This document shows, in pieces, positions 37,153 to 48,340 of a stretch of DNA of 64,000 nt (its first letter is position 1; every line of letters starts with the position of its first letter). The notes under the pieces are model-generated. The model was given only the letters and a program-made list of their open reading frames with translations, was not told where the DNA came from and did no database searches. Made by a program: the position numbers and the translations under genes. Origin of the DNA: Bradyrhizobium altum (GTDB taxonomy: Bacteria; Pseudomonadota; Alphaproteobacteria; Rhizobiales; Xanthobacteraceae); the NCBI RefSeq assembly GCF_020889705.1, contig NZ_JACMYP010000003.1, forward strand, positions 62,001-126,000, in the 5' to 3' direction.

Positions 37153-38819
37153 ATGAACAGGACATTCGCCGACACGGTCTTCCGCAACGGCCGGATCTAC
37201 ACGTCGAACCGGGCGCAGCCTTGGGCGGCGTGCGCAGCCGTGAAGGCCGGCCGCTTCATCGCCGTGGGCGAGGAACGCGACGTCGCGGCGCTGGTCGGCG
37301 AGGGGACCAAGACCGTCGATCTCGGTGGACGAATGGCGATGCCGGGCATCATCGACATCCACAATCACATCATGATGGGCGGGCAGGCCGATCTCTACGA
37401 GCTGCGCTTCTCCAACGCCGACAGCGTGCCAAGGATCGCCGAGACCTTGCACAAGGCTGCCTCGGTGGCTGCGCCCGGCGCCTGGATCGTCGGCGGCCAG
37501 TTCGGCAACAATCTCCTGAACGAGATGAACACCGCGGAGTCCTGCGCGCTGCTGGATGCGGCGTGCCTCGGACATCCCGTCGTGCTGCGCGACGACACCT
37601 ATCACAATCGCTGGGCGAGTTCGGCGGCGCTGCGGCTGGCCGGCGTGCAGGCAGAGACCCCCGATCCGACCGACGGCGAGATCGGCCGCGACCTCAAGAC
37701 CGGGACGCTGACCGGGATCATGATCGAGGCCGCATCCGGCCTGGTCGAGCGGGCGCTCGCGGCCTCCGGTCACTACACGGCCGAGATGGACCGCGCGGCG
37801 GTGGCGCGTTCGATCTCGGTGCTGAACGCCTATGGCGTCACCGCCTTCATCGACGCCGCCAGCATGCAGCCGATCATGGCGGCGCTGAAGGGGCTCGACG
37901 ATCGCGGCGAGCTGACCGCCTGGGCGGTCTGCGCGATGCCGGTGGTCGAGCCGGGCTTCATGTTCGGCAAGGCCGGCGAGGAGCTGTTTGCGCTGCGCGA
38001 GCAGTATCGCGGCGCGCATGTGAAGCCGGACTATGTGAAAGTGTTCCTCGACGGCGTGCCCGGCGCCAAGACCGCGGCTTTCCACGAGCCTTATATGGCC
38101 GACCCCGTGCGCGGCTGCTGCTTCCGCGGATCGACCATGCTGACCGTGCCGGACCTGATCCGCTGGCTCGGGCGCTGCGAGAAGCTCGGCCTTGCGGCGA
38201 AGATTCATTGCGCTGGTGATGCCGCGGTGACGCAGGCGCTCGACGCGATCGATGTCGTGCGCAGCTTCAACGGGGCGACCGATCTGGTCCACCAGATCGC
38301 ACATGCGAGCTACATCGCGCCCGACGACATCAAGCGCTTCGCCGAGCTCGGGGTTGCGGCCGATCTATCACCGATCATCTGGTATCCAACCGTCTTCCTC
38401 GAGGCGCACAAGGCTGCGATGGGCGAGGAGCGCGCGCAACGGTTCTGGCCGAACAAGGACCTGAAGGCGGCCGGCGCACTGATGGCCGGTGGCTCGGACT
38501 GGCCGGTGATCCCGATTCCCGATCCCTGGCAGGGCATCGAGGGCATGGTGACCCGGCAAAATCCCACCGGGGATTTTCCCGGCAAGTCGTTGTGGGCCGA
38601 GCAGGCGCTCGATCTTGCCACCGTGATCGACATCTACACCATCGATGCCGCGCGGGCGGCCGGCCTCGGCCAATCGATCGGCTCGATCGAGGTCGGCAAG
38701 TCGGCCGATTTGATCGTGCTCGACCAGATGATCTTCGACATCCCGCCGGACCAGCTTGCCGACACGCGGGTCGAGATGACCTTCTTCGAAGGCCGCAAGG
38801 TTTACGAGCGGGGCGCGTG

Positions 38820-38820
<1 letters not shown>
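37153..38820 (+). CDS. YtcJ-like metal-dependent amidohydrolase
   Basis: A 555-residue amidohydrolase-superfamily enzyme. The first metal motif is His70-x-His72 ([13 protein letters not shown]). Later family blocks are [39 protein letters not shown] and [14 protein letters not shown]. It should cleave an amide, imide or similar C-N bond in the cytoplasm. ATG 37153 with GAGAAG upstream is preferred to the open frame from 36976, which has no ribosome-binding site and would overlap the previous gene. Its stop overlaps the ATG of the CobW gene, suggesting that the GTPase may serve it. Confidence 0.9.
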
Positions 38821-39908
<1,088 letters not shown>

Positions 39909-39953
39909 GCCCGCGGTCAAGCAATTTCATCATTGGTTGTGGAGGGAGAGGAC

Positions 39954-41267
39954 ATGACTGAGACAAAGAACAATTCGGCGTCCGGCCGGCTCGACCGGCG
40001 TACGCTGCTGAAGGCGGCCGGTGCGACCGGTCTCGCATCCGCGATGAACGTACCGCTGGTCAATATCGCGCGGGCCGCCGGCAATACCATCAAGATCGGC
40101 TGGGTCGGATGCCTCTCCGGCGTCCGCGCGCCGTTTGCCGAGCCCGACACCTGGATCCATGAGCGCATCAAGGCCCGGCTGAAGGACGGCCTGAAGATCG
40201 GCGGCAAGACCTGGCAGGTCGAGTTTGTCTTCAAGGACAACCAATCCGACCCGAACCGCTCGTCGGTGGTCGCGAGTGAACTGGTGCTGCGAGAGAAATG
40301 CGACCTGATCCTGATCGAGGATGGCGACGCGCAGGCTCCGGTGCAGGAGCTCGCCGATGCCCGCGGCATTCCGTCGATTTCGACCATGGTGCCGTGGCAG
40401 GGCTGGATGTTCCCGCGCAAGTCGACGCCCGACAAGGGCTTCCCCTACAGCTATCACTTCTTCTGGGGCGCCGATGATGTCGTGAAGAATTTCCTCGGCA
40501 TGTGGCAGTCGGTCGAGACCAACAAGAAGGTCGGTACGCTCTACATCGACAATCCCGCAGGTCAGGCGTTCTCCGATCCGAAGGTCGGTCTGCCCGGCGG
40601 CATTGCGGGGGCCGGCTATCAGGAATTCTCCGCCGGAAAATTCCAGATCGCGACCGACGACTTCACCAACCAGGTGTCGTCGTTCAAGAGCAACGGCGTC
40701 GATATCGTGTCCGGCTTCACCTACGGCAATCACTGGGTGACACTGTGGAACCAGGCGGCGCAGGCCGGCTTCAAGCCGCAGATCTGCACGGTGGCGGCGG
40801 CTTTCCTGTTCCCCAGTGCGGTGAACGCGCTCGGCGATCGCGGCGACGGCATGTCGACCGAGGTGTGGTGGACGCCGGCCTATCCGTTCAAGTCCTCGCT
40901 GACCGGGCAGAGCGCCGCCGAGCTCGCCGCGGAATGGGAGAAGACCACCGGCAAGCAATGGACCCAGCCGATCGGCTACGCGCATGCTCTATGGGAGGTT
41001 GCACTCGCCGCGTTGCAGGACAGCGATCCGAAGGACAAGAACTCGTTGCGCGATGCCATCGCGGGGCTCGACATGGAGACGGTGGTCGGACCCGTGAAGT
41101 TCAAGGGGACGCCGATCAAGAACGTCGCGGTGACGTCGCTTTCGGGCGGGCAATGGCGCAAGAGCAAGGGCGGCAAGTCGAAATACGAGCTCCTGATCGT
41201 GCACAACGGCACCGCGCCTTTCATCCCGAAGCAGGCCGATCTCCAGCTGCTCTCCAAGCTGGCCTGA
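39954..41267 (+). CDS. ABC transporter substrate-binding protein, branched-chain amino acid/amide type, with Tat-like signal
   Basis: A 437-residue periplasmic binding protein of the type I fold. The N-terminus has a twin-arginine signal (LDRRTLLKAAGATGLASA) and cleavage near ARAAG. Core segments are IKIGWVGCLSGVRAPFAEPD, LILIEDGDAQAPVQELAD and YSYHFFWGADDV. GGAGGGAGAG precedes ATG 39954. The ligand is unknown; the context (amine oxidase, amidohydrolase, gamma-glutamyltransferase) favours an amine, amide or amino-acid derivative. The four downstream genes form its membrane complex. Confidence 0.88.
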   Translation: MTETKNNSASGRLDRRTLLKAAGATGLASAMNVPLVNIARAAGNTIKIGWVGCLSGVRAPFAEPDTWIHERIKARLKDGLKIGGKTWQVEFVFKDNQSDPNRSSVVASELVLREKCDLILIEDGDAQAPVQELADARGIPSISTMVPWQGWMFPRKSTPDKGFPYSYHFFWGADDVVKNFLGMWQSVETNKKVGTLYIDNPAGQAFSDPKVGLPGGIAGAGYQEFSAGKFQIATDDFTNQVSSFKSNGVDIVSGFTYGNHWVTLWNQAAQAGFKPQICTVAAAFLFPSAVNALGDRGDGMSTEVWWTPAYPFKSSLTGQSAAELAAEWEKTTGKQWTQPIGYAHALWEVALAALQDSDPKDKNSLRDAIAGLDMETVVGPVKFKGTPIKNVAVTSLSGGQWRKSKGGKSKYELLIVHNGTAPFIPKQADLQLLSKLA

Positions 41268-41268
41268 G

Positions 41269-42000
41269 ATGGCACCGCTTCTGCGCGTCAGCGGGCTCTG
41301 CAAGCGCTTCGGCGAGATCGTGGTGGCCGACAATGTCAGCTTCGAGCTGGCGCGCGGCGAGTGTCTCGGCGTGATCGGCCCGAACGGCGCCGGCAAGAGC
41401 TCGCTGCTGAACCTGATCGTCGGCCTGCTCACGGCCGACGGCGGTTCGATCATGCTCGACGACAGGGAGATATCTGGCCTGCCGCCGCATCGCCGGGCGC
41501 GGATGGGTCTTGGGCGCGCGTTCCAGATCCCGCAGCCGTTTCCGCATCTGTCGGTCTACGAGAACGCGCTGGTCGCCGCGTCCTACGGCGCGGGCCTGTA
41601 TGGCGAGGCGGCAACCAGCTGGACGATGGAGGTGTTGCAGCGCACCGGGCTCGACGCCAAGGCGGACAAGCTCGCGGGCGCCTTGCCGCTAATCGATCGC
41701 AAGCGGCTGGAATTCGCCAAGGCGCTGGCCTCGAAGCCCAAGCTGATCCTGCTCGACGAGATCGCGGCCGGGCTGACCGAGCCCGAGGTCGAGCGCCTCG
41801 TCGCCATCATCAAGTCGGTGAAGGCAGATCACGCCATGATCTGGATCGAGCATATTCCGCACGCCCTGCGCGCAGTATCGGATCGCATCCTGGTGCTCGA
41901 TTTCGGCCGCAAGGTGCTGGAAGGGCCGCCGGCCGAGGTGATGGACAGCGCCGTGGTGCGCGAGATCTACATGGGATTGAAGGCCGATGGCGTTGCTTGA
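41269..42000 (+). CDS. livG: ABC transporter ATP-binding protein, LivG-like
   Basis: A 243-residue ATPase with Walker A GPNGAGKSS, Q-loop AFQIPQPFPHLSVYEN and Walker B LILLDEIAAGLTEPE followed by WIEHIPH. The ABC signature is degenerate: where LSGGQ is expected the text reads LPLIDRKRLEFAKAL, a form often seen in LivG proteins of this group. It starts one base after the stop of the binding-protein gene and overlaps the next ATPase by 14 bases. Confidence 0.9.
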   Translation: MAPLLRVSGLCKRFGEIVVADNVSFELARGECLGVIGPNGAGKSSLLNLIVGLLTADGGSIMLDDREISGLPPHRRARMGLGRAFQIPQPFPHLSVYENALVAASYGAGLYGEAATSWTMEVLQRTGLDAKADKLAGALPLIDRKRLEFAKALASKPKLILLDEIAAGLTEPEVERLVAIIKSVKADHAMIWIEHIPHALRAVSDRILVLDFGRKVLEGPPAEVMDSAVVREIYMGLKADGVA

Positions 42001-42685
42001 TGTGAACGGCCTGCAGATCTTCTACGGCGATCTCCAGGCCGTGTTCGACATGAATTTCACCGTCGCGGACGGCGAGGCGGTGGCGCTGGTCGGCGCCAAC
42101 GGCGCCGGCAAGTCGACCTTCCTGAAGGCGCTGGTCGGGCTCAACGAGGAGCGGCGAGGGGCGGTGCATTTCGACGGCATCGACATCTCGCAGATGCCGG
42201 CCGAGCAGGTGTCGCGGCTCGGGCTCATCATGGTGCCCGAGGGGCGCCTGCTGTTCGATTCGCTGACCATCGAGGAGAACCTGCTGATGGGCAGCGTCAA
42301 CCGTCGCAAGGGCAGCTGGACGCTGCGGCGGGTGTTCGACCTGTTCCCGATCCTGGAAGAGCGGCGGCGGATGTTTCCGGGCCAGCTCTCCGGTGGCCAG
42401 CAGCAGATGGCGGCGATCGGCCGCGCGTTGATGTCGAACCCGCGGCTGTTGCTGTGCGACGAGATCTCGCTCGGGCTCGCGCCCGTCGTGGTCGAGCAGA
42501 TCTATCGCTCCTTTGCCGATATTCGCCGCGAGGGCACCGCCGTCGTGCTGGTCGAGCAGGACGTCAAGCGCGCGCTCGCGACCTCCGAACGAATCTACTG
42601 CCTGTTGAAGGGGCGGGTGTCGCTGACCGGCCCGGCGCAAGGGTTGCAGCCGGAGCAGCTGACGCACGCTTATTTCGGTAACTAG
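41987..42685 (+). CDS. livF: ABC transporter ATP-binding protein, LivF-like
   Basis: A 232-residue ATPase with Walker A GANGAGKST, signature LSGGQQQMAAIGRAL, Walker B LLLCDEISLGLAP and switch VLVEQDVK. It is the second nucleotide-binding subunit of the importer. The gene overlaps the LivG-like gene and lies 16 bases before the permease genes. Confidence 0.92.
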   Translation: MALLDVNGLQIFYGDLQAVFDMNFTVADGEAVALVGANGAGKSTFLKALVGLNEERRGAVHFDGIDISQMPAEQVSRLGLIMVPEGRLLFDSLTIEENLLMGSVNRRKGSWTLRRVFDLFPILEERRRMFPGQLSGGQQQMAAIGRALMSNPRLLLCDEISLGLAPVVVEQIYRSFADIRREGTAVVLVEQDVKRALATSERIYCLLKGRVSLTGPAQGLQPEQLTHAYFGN

Positions 42686-42701
42686 CCAGGATTGGCACGA
42701 T

Positions 42702-43568
42702 ATGATCTGGGTTGAGACATTGATCAACGGAGCCCTGCTGGGCGGGCTCTACGGCCTGCTCGGCATCGGGCTCGCCCTGGTGTTCGGCGTGATGCGCGTC
42801 GTCAACATTGCGCATGGCGAATTCATGGTGCTGAGCGCGTTCTGCGCCGTGCTGCTTTCCAACCTGTTTCCGCAGGTGTCGCCGCTGCTGATGCTGATCC
42901 CGGTGATCGCGCTGTCGTTTGCGGTCGGCTGGCTCTATCAGGCGGCTATCGTCAATCGTGTCGTGACGTCGCCCGATCCGCTGTCGCCGTTGCTGCTGAC
43001 CTTCGGCGTCTCGGTGATCCTGCGTAACGTCATGGTCGAAATATTCGGCGCCGACGTGCGCAGCCTCCAGGTCGGCGAACTGTCGCGCGCCAGCCTCGAG
43101 ATCGCCGGCCTCAACATCGGCATCATGCCGCTGCTCACGCTGGTGCTCGCCGCGCTGCTGTTCATGGCGCTGCAGCTCGTGCTGCGCCACACCGAGTTCG
43201 GCCGGATCGTGCGCGCCACCGCCGACCGCCGCGACATCGTCCGGCTGTCCGGGGTCAAGCCGGACCGGGTCTACAATTATGTCATGGGCCTGTCGCTCGC
43301 GCTCGGCGCGATCGGCGGCGTGCTGCTTGCGGTGCGATCGGGCTTCACGCCGTTCTCGGGCGCCGAGCGGCTCTTGATCGCCTTCGAGGTCGTGGTGCTC
43401 GGCGGGCTCGGCTCGTTCTGGGGCGCGCTGCTCGGCGGCATCGCGCTCGGCATGGCGCAATTGATCGGGTTGAAGATCGATCCGAATGCGGGGCTGCTCT
43501 ATGCGCATCTGTTGTTCTTCATCATGCTGTTGATCCGCCCGTCGGGTCTCGTGTCGAGCAGGGTATGA
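42702..43568 (+). CDS. livH: ABC permease, LivH-like
   Basis: A 288-residue inner-membrane protein with about eight hydrophobic helices and the LivH hallmark GVMRVVNIAHGEFMVLSAF near residue 30. The coupling loop VRATADRRDIVRLSGVKPDR is present. Its stop overlaps the start of the LivM-like gene (ATGA). Confidence 0.92.
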   Translation: MIWVETLINGALLGGLYGLLGIGLALVFGVMRVVNIAHGEFMVLSAFCAVLLSNLFPQVSPLLMLIPVIALSFAVGWLYQAAIVNRVVTSPDPLSPLLLTFGVSVILRNVMVEIFGADVRSLQVGELSRASLEIAGLNIGIMPLLTLVLAALLFMALQLVLRHTEFGRIVRATADRRDIVRLSGVKPDRVYNYVMGLSLALGAIGGVLLAVRSGFTPFSGAERLLIAFEVVVLGGLGSFWGALLGGIALGMAQLIGLKIDPNAGLLYAHLLFFIMLLIRPSGLVSSRV

Positions 43569-44593
43569 CGCTGATGCCGACACGGACAATTCTCCTCGCC
43601 TGTGCCATCGTGCTGGTCGCGATCATCGCCGGCGCACCCTTCGTGCTGAATGAAGGCATCCTGCGGCTCGCGACCGAATGCCTGCTGCTGCTGACGATGG
43701 CGCAGATGTGGAACCTGCTGGCGGGCTATGCCGGGCTGGTCTCGCTCGGCCATCAGGTCTTCATCGCCTTCGGCGCCTATGCGCTGTTCCTCACCTCCGG
43801 CTGGCTCGAGGTGACCCCGATCTGGGTGCTGCCGGTGGCGCCGCTGGTGGCCGCCGCCGTCGCGGCGATCATCGCCTTTCCGCTGTTTCGTTTGCGCGAC
43901 GCCTATTTCTCGATCGCGATGTGGGTGTTCGCCGAGATCATCGGCGCCTTCACGATGAAATCGCAGGCGGTCGGCGGCACGTCGGGCGTGCCGCTCGCCA
44001 CCAGCAAGCTGATCGATTTCGACTGGTTCGAGCCGACCATGTTCTGGCTCGCGGGCGGCCTGACGCTCGTCACCATCGCGGCGCTGTACAAGATGATGAC
44101 CTCGAGCTTCGGGCTCGGGCTGATGAGCGTGCGCGACAATGATCTCGCCGCGATGAGCGTCGGGGTCGACGTCCGGCATAATCGCTTCATCGCCTTCGTG
44201 CTGTCCGCGGCTGGATGCGGGCTTGCGGGTGCGCTGAGCTTCATGGGCAATCTGTTCATCGCGCCGCTGGCGGCATTCGATGTCAACTGGTCCGTCTACA
44301 TGATGTTCATCGTGATCATCGGCGGCATCGGAACGCTGGAAGGCCCGATCCTGGGCGTCATCATCTTCTTCGGCCTGCGCGAATTGATGACCGGGCCGCT
44401 CGGCCTGTCCGGCGGCTGGTATCTGGTTGGGCTCGGCATCATTGCCGTCGTTGTGATGATCGTGGCGCCGCGCGGCATCTGGCCGGCGTTGCGCGATCGC
44501 CTCGGCGTACGGCTGCTCGATGTCCACCGCGCCGCGCCACGGCCGGCCGCGGCCACCATCCTGCCGGGCGCATCGGAACGGGTTACCGGATGA
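43565..44593 (+). CDS. livM: ABC permease, LivM-like
   Basis: A 342-residue inner-membrane protein with about ten hydrophobic helices and the LivM motif MWNLLAGYAGLVSLGHQVF near residue 45. The coupling loop SVRDNDLAAMSVGVDVRHNR follows. ATG 43565 overlaps the LivH stop; ATG 43574 is a possible alternative. It completes the second ABC importer of the window. Confidence 0.92.
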   Translation: MTLMPTRTILLACAIVLVAIIAGAPFVLNEGILRLATECLLLLTMAQMWNLLAGYAGLVSLGHQVFIAFGAYALFLTSGWLEVTPIWVLPVAPLVAAAVAAIIAFPLFRLRDAYFSIAMWVFAEIIGAFTMKSQAVGGTSGVPLATSKLIDFDWFEPTMFWLAGGLTLVTIAALYKMMTSSFGLGLMSVRDNDLAAMSVGVDVRHNRFIAFVLSAAGCGLAGALSFMGNLFIAPLAAFDVNWSVYMMFIVIIGGIGTLEGPILGVIIFFGLRELMTGPLGLSGGWYLVGLGIIAVVVMIVAPRGIWPALRDRLGVRLLDVHRAAPRPAAATILPGASERVTG

Positions 44594-44658
44594 GGCGGGC
44601 CTTCACGCCGTCATCATTGCTTGTATTCTGACAGTTCTGGTTTTGAGTGGAGGTCGTG

Positions 44659-46671
44659 ATGGCTCTGGTATTCCGGCATGGCGGATGGGCATTAGCCGGC
44701 CTGGTTGCGGCGACCTTGGCGGTGCCGCTGCCGGCGCAGGCCGAGCGCAGGATGTGGCCGCAGGCGGCCGCAACGCACCCGATGGATGGGCTAACAACGG
44801 ACGAAATCCGTTCGGTCTCCGAGATTCTCCGCGGCGCCGGCAAGCTCGACGATGCGGCGCGGGTCGTCTCCATGACGGTCGACGAGGACCCCAAGGACGA
44901 GGTGCGGGCGTGGAAGCCCGGACAACCCTTCGCGCGGCGGGCGAACGCGACGCTGCTGAGCGGCGGGCATCTCTACGAAGCGCATATCGATCTCGCCGCG
45001 CGCAGCCTGCTTGGCTGGGACGAGGTCAGGGATCATGAGGCCGCGCTGACCATCGACGAGCTGATGTCCGCCGGTGATCTGCCGAAGCAGGACCCGCGCT
45101 GGATCGCCGCGATGGCCAAGCGCGGCATCACCGATTTCCATAATGTGCTGTGCCTGCCGCTGACGGTCGGTCCGGTGAGCGACCCGGCCCTGAAGGGCCG
45201 CCGCCTGCTCAACGTGCCCTGTGTCGACACCACGGGCGCCGCCAACAACCTCTGGGGCAAGCCGATCGAGAACCTGGTCGCCCAGGTCGATCTCAAAAGC
45301 AGAACGGTGCTGTCGGTGACCGATCTCGGTGTGGTGCCGCCACCGCCGCAGACGCCATCGCACGCCTATGCCGATTCCGGAAAATACCGCAAGCCGCCGA
45401 AGCCGATCGAGATCACGGCGCCAGAAGGCAGCAATGTGAAGGTGGAGGGCGGCCAGGTCCACTGGGACAATTGGTCGTTCCATGTCCGGCTCGAGCCGCG
45501 CGTCGGCGCGGTGCTGTCGCTGATCCGCTACGACGACCACGGCACGTTGCGCGACATCGCCTACCAGATCTCGGCGAGCGAGATGTTCGTGCCCTATATG
45601 GATCCTTCGCCGACCTGGTCGTTCCGCGCCTATATGGATATCGGCGAATATGGCTTTGGCGTGCTCTCCAGTGAATTGCAGCGCGGCATCGATTGCCCCG
45701 AAGGCGCGCATTTCCTCGATCTGACGATCTCGGACACCAAAGGCAATCCGGTCGTCTCCAAGGGCGCGGTCTGCATCTTCGAGCGCCCGACCGGCGATCC
45801 GATCTGGCGCCACAGCGAACTCATCAACAACACCGCCGAGGTGCGGCCGAACAACGAGCTGGTGGTGCGGATGGCGCCGGTGGTCGGTAATTACGACTAT
45901 CTGGTGGACTACGTGTTCGACCGCGCCGGCAATATCGACGTGCGGCTCGGCGCCTACGGCATCGATGCGACCAAGGGCGTCGCGAGCCGGGCACTGAGCG
46001 ATCCGACGGCCGCGCAGGACACGGCCTACGGGACGCTGGTCGACGAGCGGCTGCTTGCCGTCAATCACGATCACTACATGACGTTCCGGATCGACATGGA
46101 CGTCGACGGCGCTTCGAACCGACTGGTCGAGGACCGCTTCAGCGTCCGCCGGCTGGATGAGGGCCAGCGCAAGAGCCTGTGGCAGGTCGAAACGAAACCG
46201 GTCACGACCGAAGGACCGATCACGACGCCGCTGAGCGCGGCGCAGTTCAGGATCGAAAGTACGGGCAAGACCAACAGCCGCGGCTATCGCACCAGTTATC
46301 AGCTGATGCCCGGCCACTCCGACGTCTCATTGCTCGCCAAGGACGATCCGATCCAGCTCCGCGCCGGCTTCAGCGCCTACACGCTGTGGACCTCGGCCTA
46401 TGCCAAGGATGAGAGATATGCCGCAGGCATGTACCCGAACGAGAATCCTGAGGTCGATGGCTTGCCGAAATGGACCGCCGCGAAACGGCCGATCGAGGAT
46501 CGCGACCTCGTGCTGTGGTACACCGTCGGCTTCCGCCACGTGCCGCGCGCAGAGGATTGGCCGGTCATGCCGGGCCTTTGGCACGGCTTCCGGCTCCGTC
46601 CGTTCAACTTCTTCGATCGCAATCCCGCGCTCGACGTGCCGCCGATGGTGAATGCCAGGGACACCAAATGA
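44659..46671 (+). CDS. Copper-containing primary amine oxidase
   Basis: A 670-residue copper amine oxidase, probably periplasmic: the signal peptide ends PLPAQA|ERR near residue 29. The topaquinone precursor is Tyr412 in VVGNYDYLVDY, the catalytic base is Asp327 (RAYMDIGEYGFG), and the copper ligands are His470, His472 (NHDHYMTF) and His627 (GFRHVPRAEDW). The spacing agrees with the Arthrobacter enzyme. It oxidises primary amines to aldehyde, ammonia and hydrogen peroxide. ATG 44659 is chosen because GGAGG lies five bases upstream. The aldehyde dehydrogenase at 50588 could act on the product. Its stop overlaps the next small gene. Confidence 0.93.
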   Translation: MALVFRHGGWALAGLVAATLAVPLPAQAERRMWPQAAATHPMDGLTTDEIRSVSEILRGAGKLDDAARVVSMTVDEDPKDEVRAWKPGQPFARRANATLLSGGHLYEAHIDLAARSLLGWDEVRDHEAALTIDELMSAGDLPKQDPRWIAAMAKRGITDFHNVLCLPLTVGPVSDPALKGRRLLNVPCVDTTGAANNLWGKPIENLVAQVDLKSRTVLSVTDLGVVPPPPQTPSHAYADSGKYRKPPKPIEITAPEGSNVKVEGGQVHWDNWSFHVRLEPRVGAVLSLIRYDDHGTLRDIAYQISASEMFVPYMDPSPTWSFRAYMDIGEYGFGVLSSELQRGIDCPEGAHFLDLTISDTKGNPVVSKGAVCIFERPTGDPIWRHSELINNTAEVRPNNELVVRMAPVVGNYDYLVDYVFDRAGNIDVRLGAYGIDATKGVASRALSDPTAAQDTAYGTLVDERLLAVNHDHYMTFRIDMDVDGASNRLVEDRFSVRRLDEGQRKSLWQVETKPVTTEGPITTPLSAAQFRIESTGKTNSRGYRTSYQLMPGHSDVSLLAKDDPIQLRAGFSAYTLWTSAYAKDERYAAGMYPNENPEVDGLPKWTAAKRPIEDRDLVLWYTVGFRHVPRAEDWPVMPGLWHGFRLRPFNFFDRNPALDVPPMVNARDTK

Positions 46672-46985
46672 GGGGCCGCGTGCATCGCACGGGAGCGGTG
46701 GCCGGCGCGCTGCTGGCGTTGTTGGCGGCGCAGCCGGTCGCGTGGGGCGCGGCGGCCGAAAGCGGTGCTGACGATGCGTCCTTACTCTATTTGAGCAGCG
46801 GCGACTGGGAGCGCCAATCCGCGCCGCGGAAGGTCGCGCTCGCGGCCGACTTCATGCGGATATTCTGCACCGATCAGAGAATGTCTGCAGCATCGCTGGC
46901 CGATTGCCTCGACCGCGACAAGGCGGATGGCGCGCCGTTCGAGCGCGCCATGGCGTGTGTCAGTGCGCTGTCAGCCGGCCGCTGA
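46668..46985 (+). CDS. Small exported protein of unknown function, coupled to the amine oxidase
   Basis: A 105-residue protein with a signal peptide (AVAGALLALLAAQPVAWGAA). The mature part is short and mostly helical, with two cysteines (FCTDQRM and ADCLDRDK) that could form a disulfide and a third near the end. The ATG overlaps the amine oxidase stop (ATGA), so it is translationally coupled and may be an accessory or maturation factor of that enzyme. I do not recognise a family. Its 3' end overlaps the convergent aminotransferase gene by 15 bases. Confidence 0.7.
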   Translation: MRGRVHRTGAVAGALLALLAAQPVAWGAAAESGADDASLLYLSSGDWERQSAPRKVALAADFMRIFCTDQRMSAASLADCLDRDKADGAPFERAMACVSALSAGR

Positions 46986-48323
46986 GAGGCCGGCGTCGAT
47001 CCCCTCGGCGATCGCCTTCACATCCAATGCGGTGAGGATCAGGGGCGGGGACAGGATCAGGTTGTTGCCCGAGACGCGCAGCATCACGCCGGCCTCGTAG
47101 GCGGCATCGGCAACCTTCGCCATGATCTTCTTGTCGGCGGGCTTCTTGCTGTCGCGATCGGCGACCAGCTCGAGCGCGGCCATCAGGCCCTTGCCCCTGA
47201 CGTCGCCGACCAGCGGATGCTTGGCCTTGAGCGCGGCCAGCGCCTGCGCGAGGTCCTTTCCGCGTGCGGCCGCATTCTCGTCGAGCTTGAGGCGGCGGGT
47301 CTCGGCCAGCGCCGCAAGGCCCGCGGCGCAGCCGACCGGATGGCCCGAATAGGTGTAGCCATGGCCGATCGAGCCGAACGTGGTCGTGTCAGTCTCGAAG
47401 GTTTCCGCGACCTGCTCTCCGATCAGCGTCGCGCCGAGCGGGAAATAGCCCGAGGTGATCGCCTTGGCCATCGTCATCATGTCGGGCTTGGCGCCCCACA
47501 GACGCGAACCCGACCACGCGCCGGTGCGTCCGAACCCGGTGACGACCTCGTCGGCGATCATCAGGATGCCGTGCCGGTCGCAGATCTCGCGCGCCAGCTT
47601 CATGAAGCTGTCCGGCGGCACGATCACGCCGCCGGCCCCTAACACCGGCTCCATGATGAAGGCCGCGATGGTATCGGCGCCCTGGAACGCGATCTCCTCC
47701 TCCATCGCCGCCGCGCACAGCTGCGCGAGCCTGGCAGGATCGGTCTCGTTGAAGGGATTGCGATAGGTCGACGGCGCCGGGATATGGAATACGCCGGGCA
47801 GCATCGGCTCATAGTTGCGGCGGAAATTGGCGTTGCCGTTGACGGACGCGCCGCCGAAATGGGTGCCGTGATAGCCCTTTTTCAGCGCCAGGAACTTGGT
47901 GCGGTCAGCCTGGCCCTTGATCTTCCAGTATTGCCGCGCAAGCCGCAGCGCGGTCTCGACCGAGTCCGATCCGCCCGACGTGAAGAAGGCGCGAACCATG
48001 CCTTCCGGCTTGAACCATTCGGTGAGCTCGTAGGCGAGCTCGATCGAGGGGCCGCTCGAGGTGCCGCGGAAGCCTGAATAATACGGCAGCGCGCTGAGCT
48101 GGTCCGCGATCGCTTGCTTGATCGGATCGCAGCTGTAGCCGAGGTTGACGTTCCACAGGCCGCCGACCGCATCGATCACGGTGTTGCCGTCGATGTCGGT
48201 GACGTGGACGCCTTCGCCCTTCATCACGATCCGCGGCGGCTGCGCCCGCATCTCGGCGGGATGAGCCATCGGGTGCCAGATCGGCTTGGCGTTGTTCTCA
48301 ACCAGGAAGTTTCTGTCGCGCAT
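46971..48323 (-). CDS. Class III (omega) aminotransferase, PLP-dependent
   Basis: A 450-residue fold-type I aminotransferase. The PLP lysine is Lys287 (MTMAKAITSGYFPLGA), the cofactor-binding aspartate lies in LMIADEVVTGFGRTG, and SGGSDSVETALRLAR and KKGYHGTHFGG are typical of beta-alanine/taurine/putrescine:pyruvate transaminases. It moves amino groups from an amine or omega-amino acid to pyruvate or another oxo-acid in the cytoplasm. It is transcribed leftwards, convergent with the amine oxidase, downstream of the HAD gene from which a repeat-bearing spacer separates it. Confidence 0.92.
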   Translation of the reverse strand: MRDRNFLVENNAKPIWHPMAHPAEMRAQPPRIVMKGEGVHVTDIDGNTVIDAVGGLWNVNLGYSCDPIKQAIADQLSALPYYSGFRGTSSGPSIELAYELTEWFKPEGMVRAFFTSGGSDSVETALRLARQYWKIKGQADRTKFLALKKGYHGTHFGGASVNGNANFRRNYEPMLPGVFHIPAPSTYRNPFNETDPARLAQLCAAAMEEEIAFQGADTIAAFIMEPVLGAGGVIVPPDSFMKLAREICDRHGILMIADEVVTGFGRTGAWSGSRLWGAKPDMMTMAKAITSGYFPLGATLIGEQVAETFETDTTTFGSIGHGYTYSGHPVGCAAGLAALAETRRLKLDENAAARGKDLAQALAALKAKHPLVGDVRGKGLMAALELVADRDSKKPADKKIMAKVADAAYEAGVMLRVSGNNLILSPPLILTALDVKAIAEGIDAGLSAAG

Positions 48324-48340
48324 GATCGCTCTCTGTCCGG

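Noticed and set aside
46470-46985. 171-codon frame overlapping the end of the amine oxidase gene
   Set aside because: Only the part from ATG 46668 has a signal peptide and coupling to the oxidase stop; the rest is an out-of-frame shadow.
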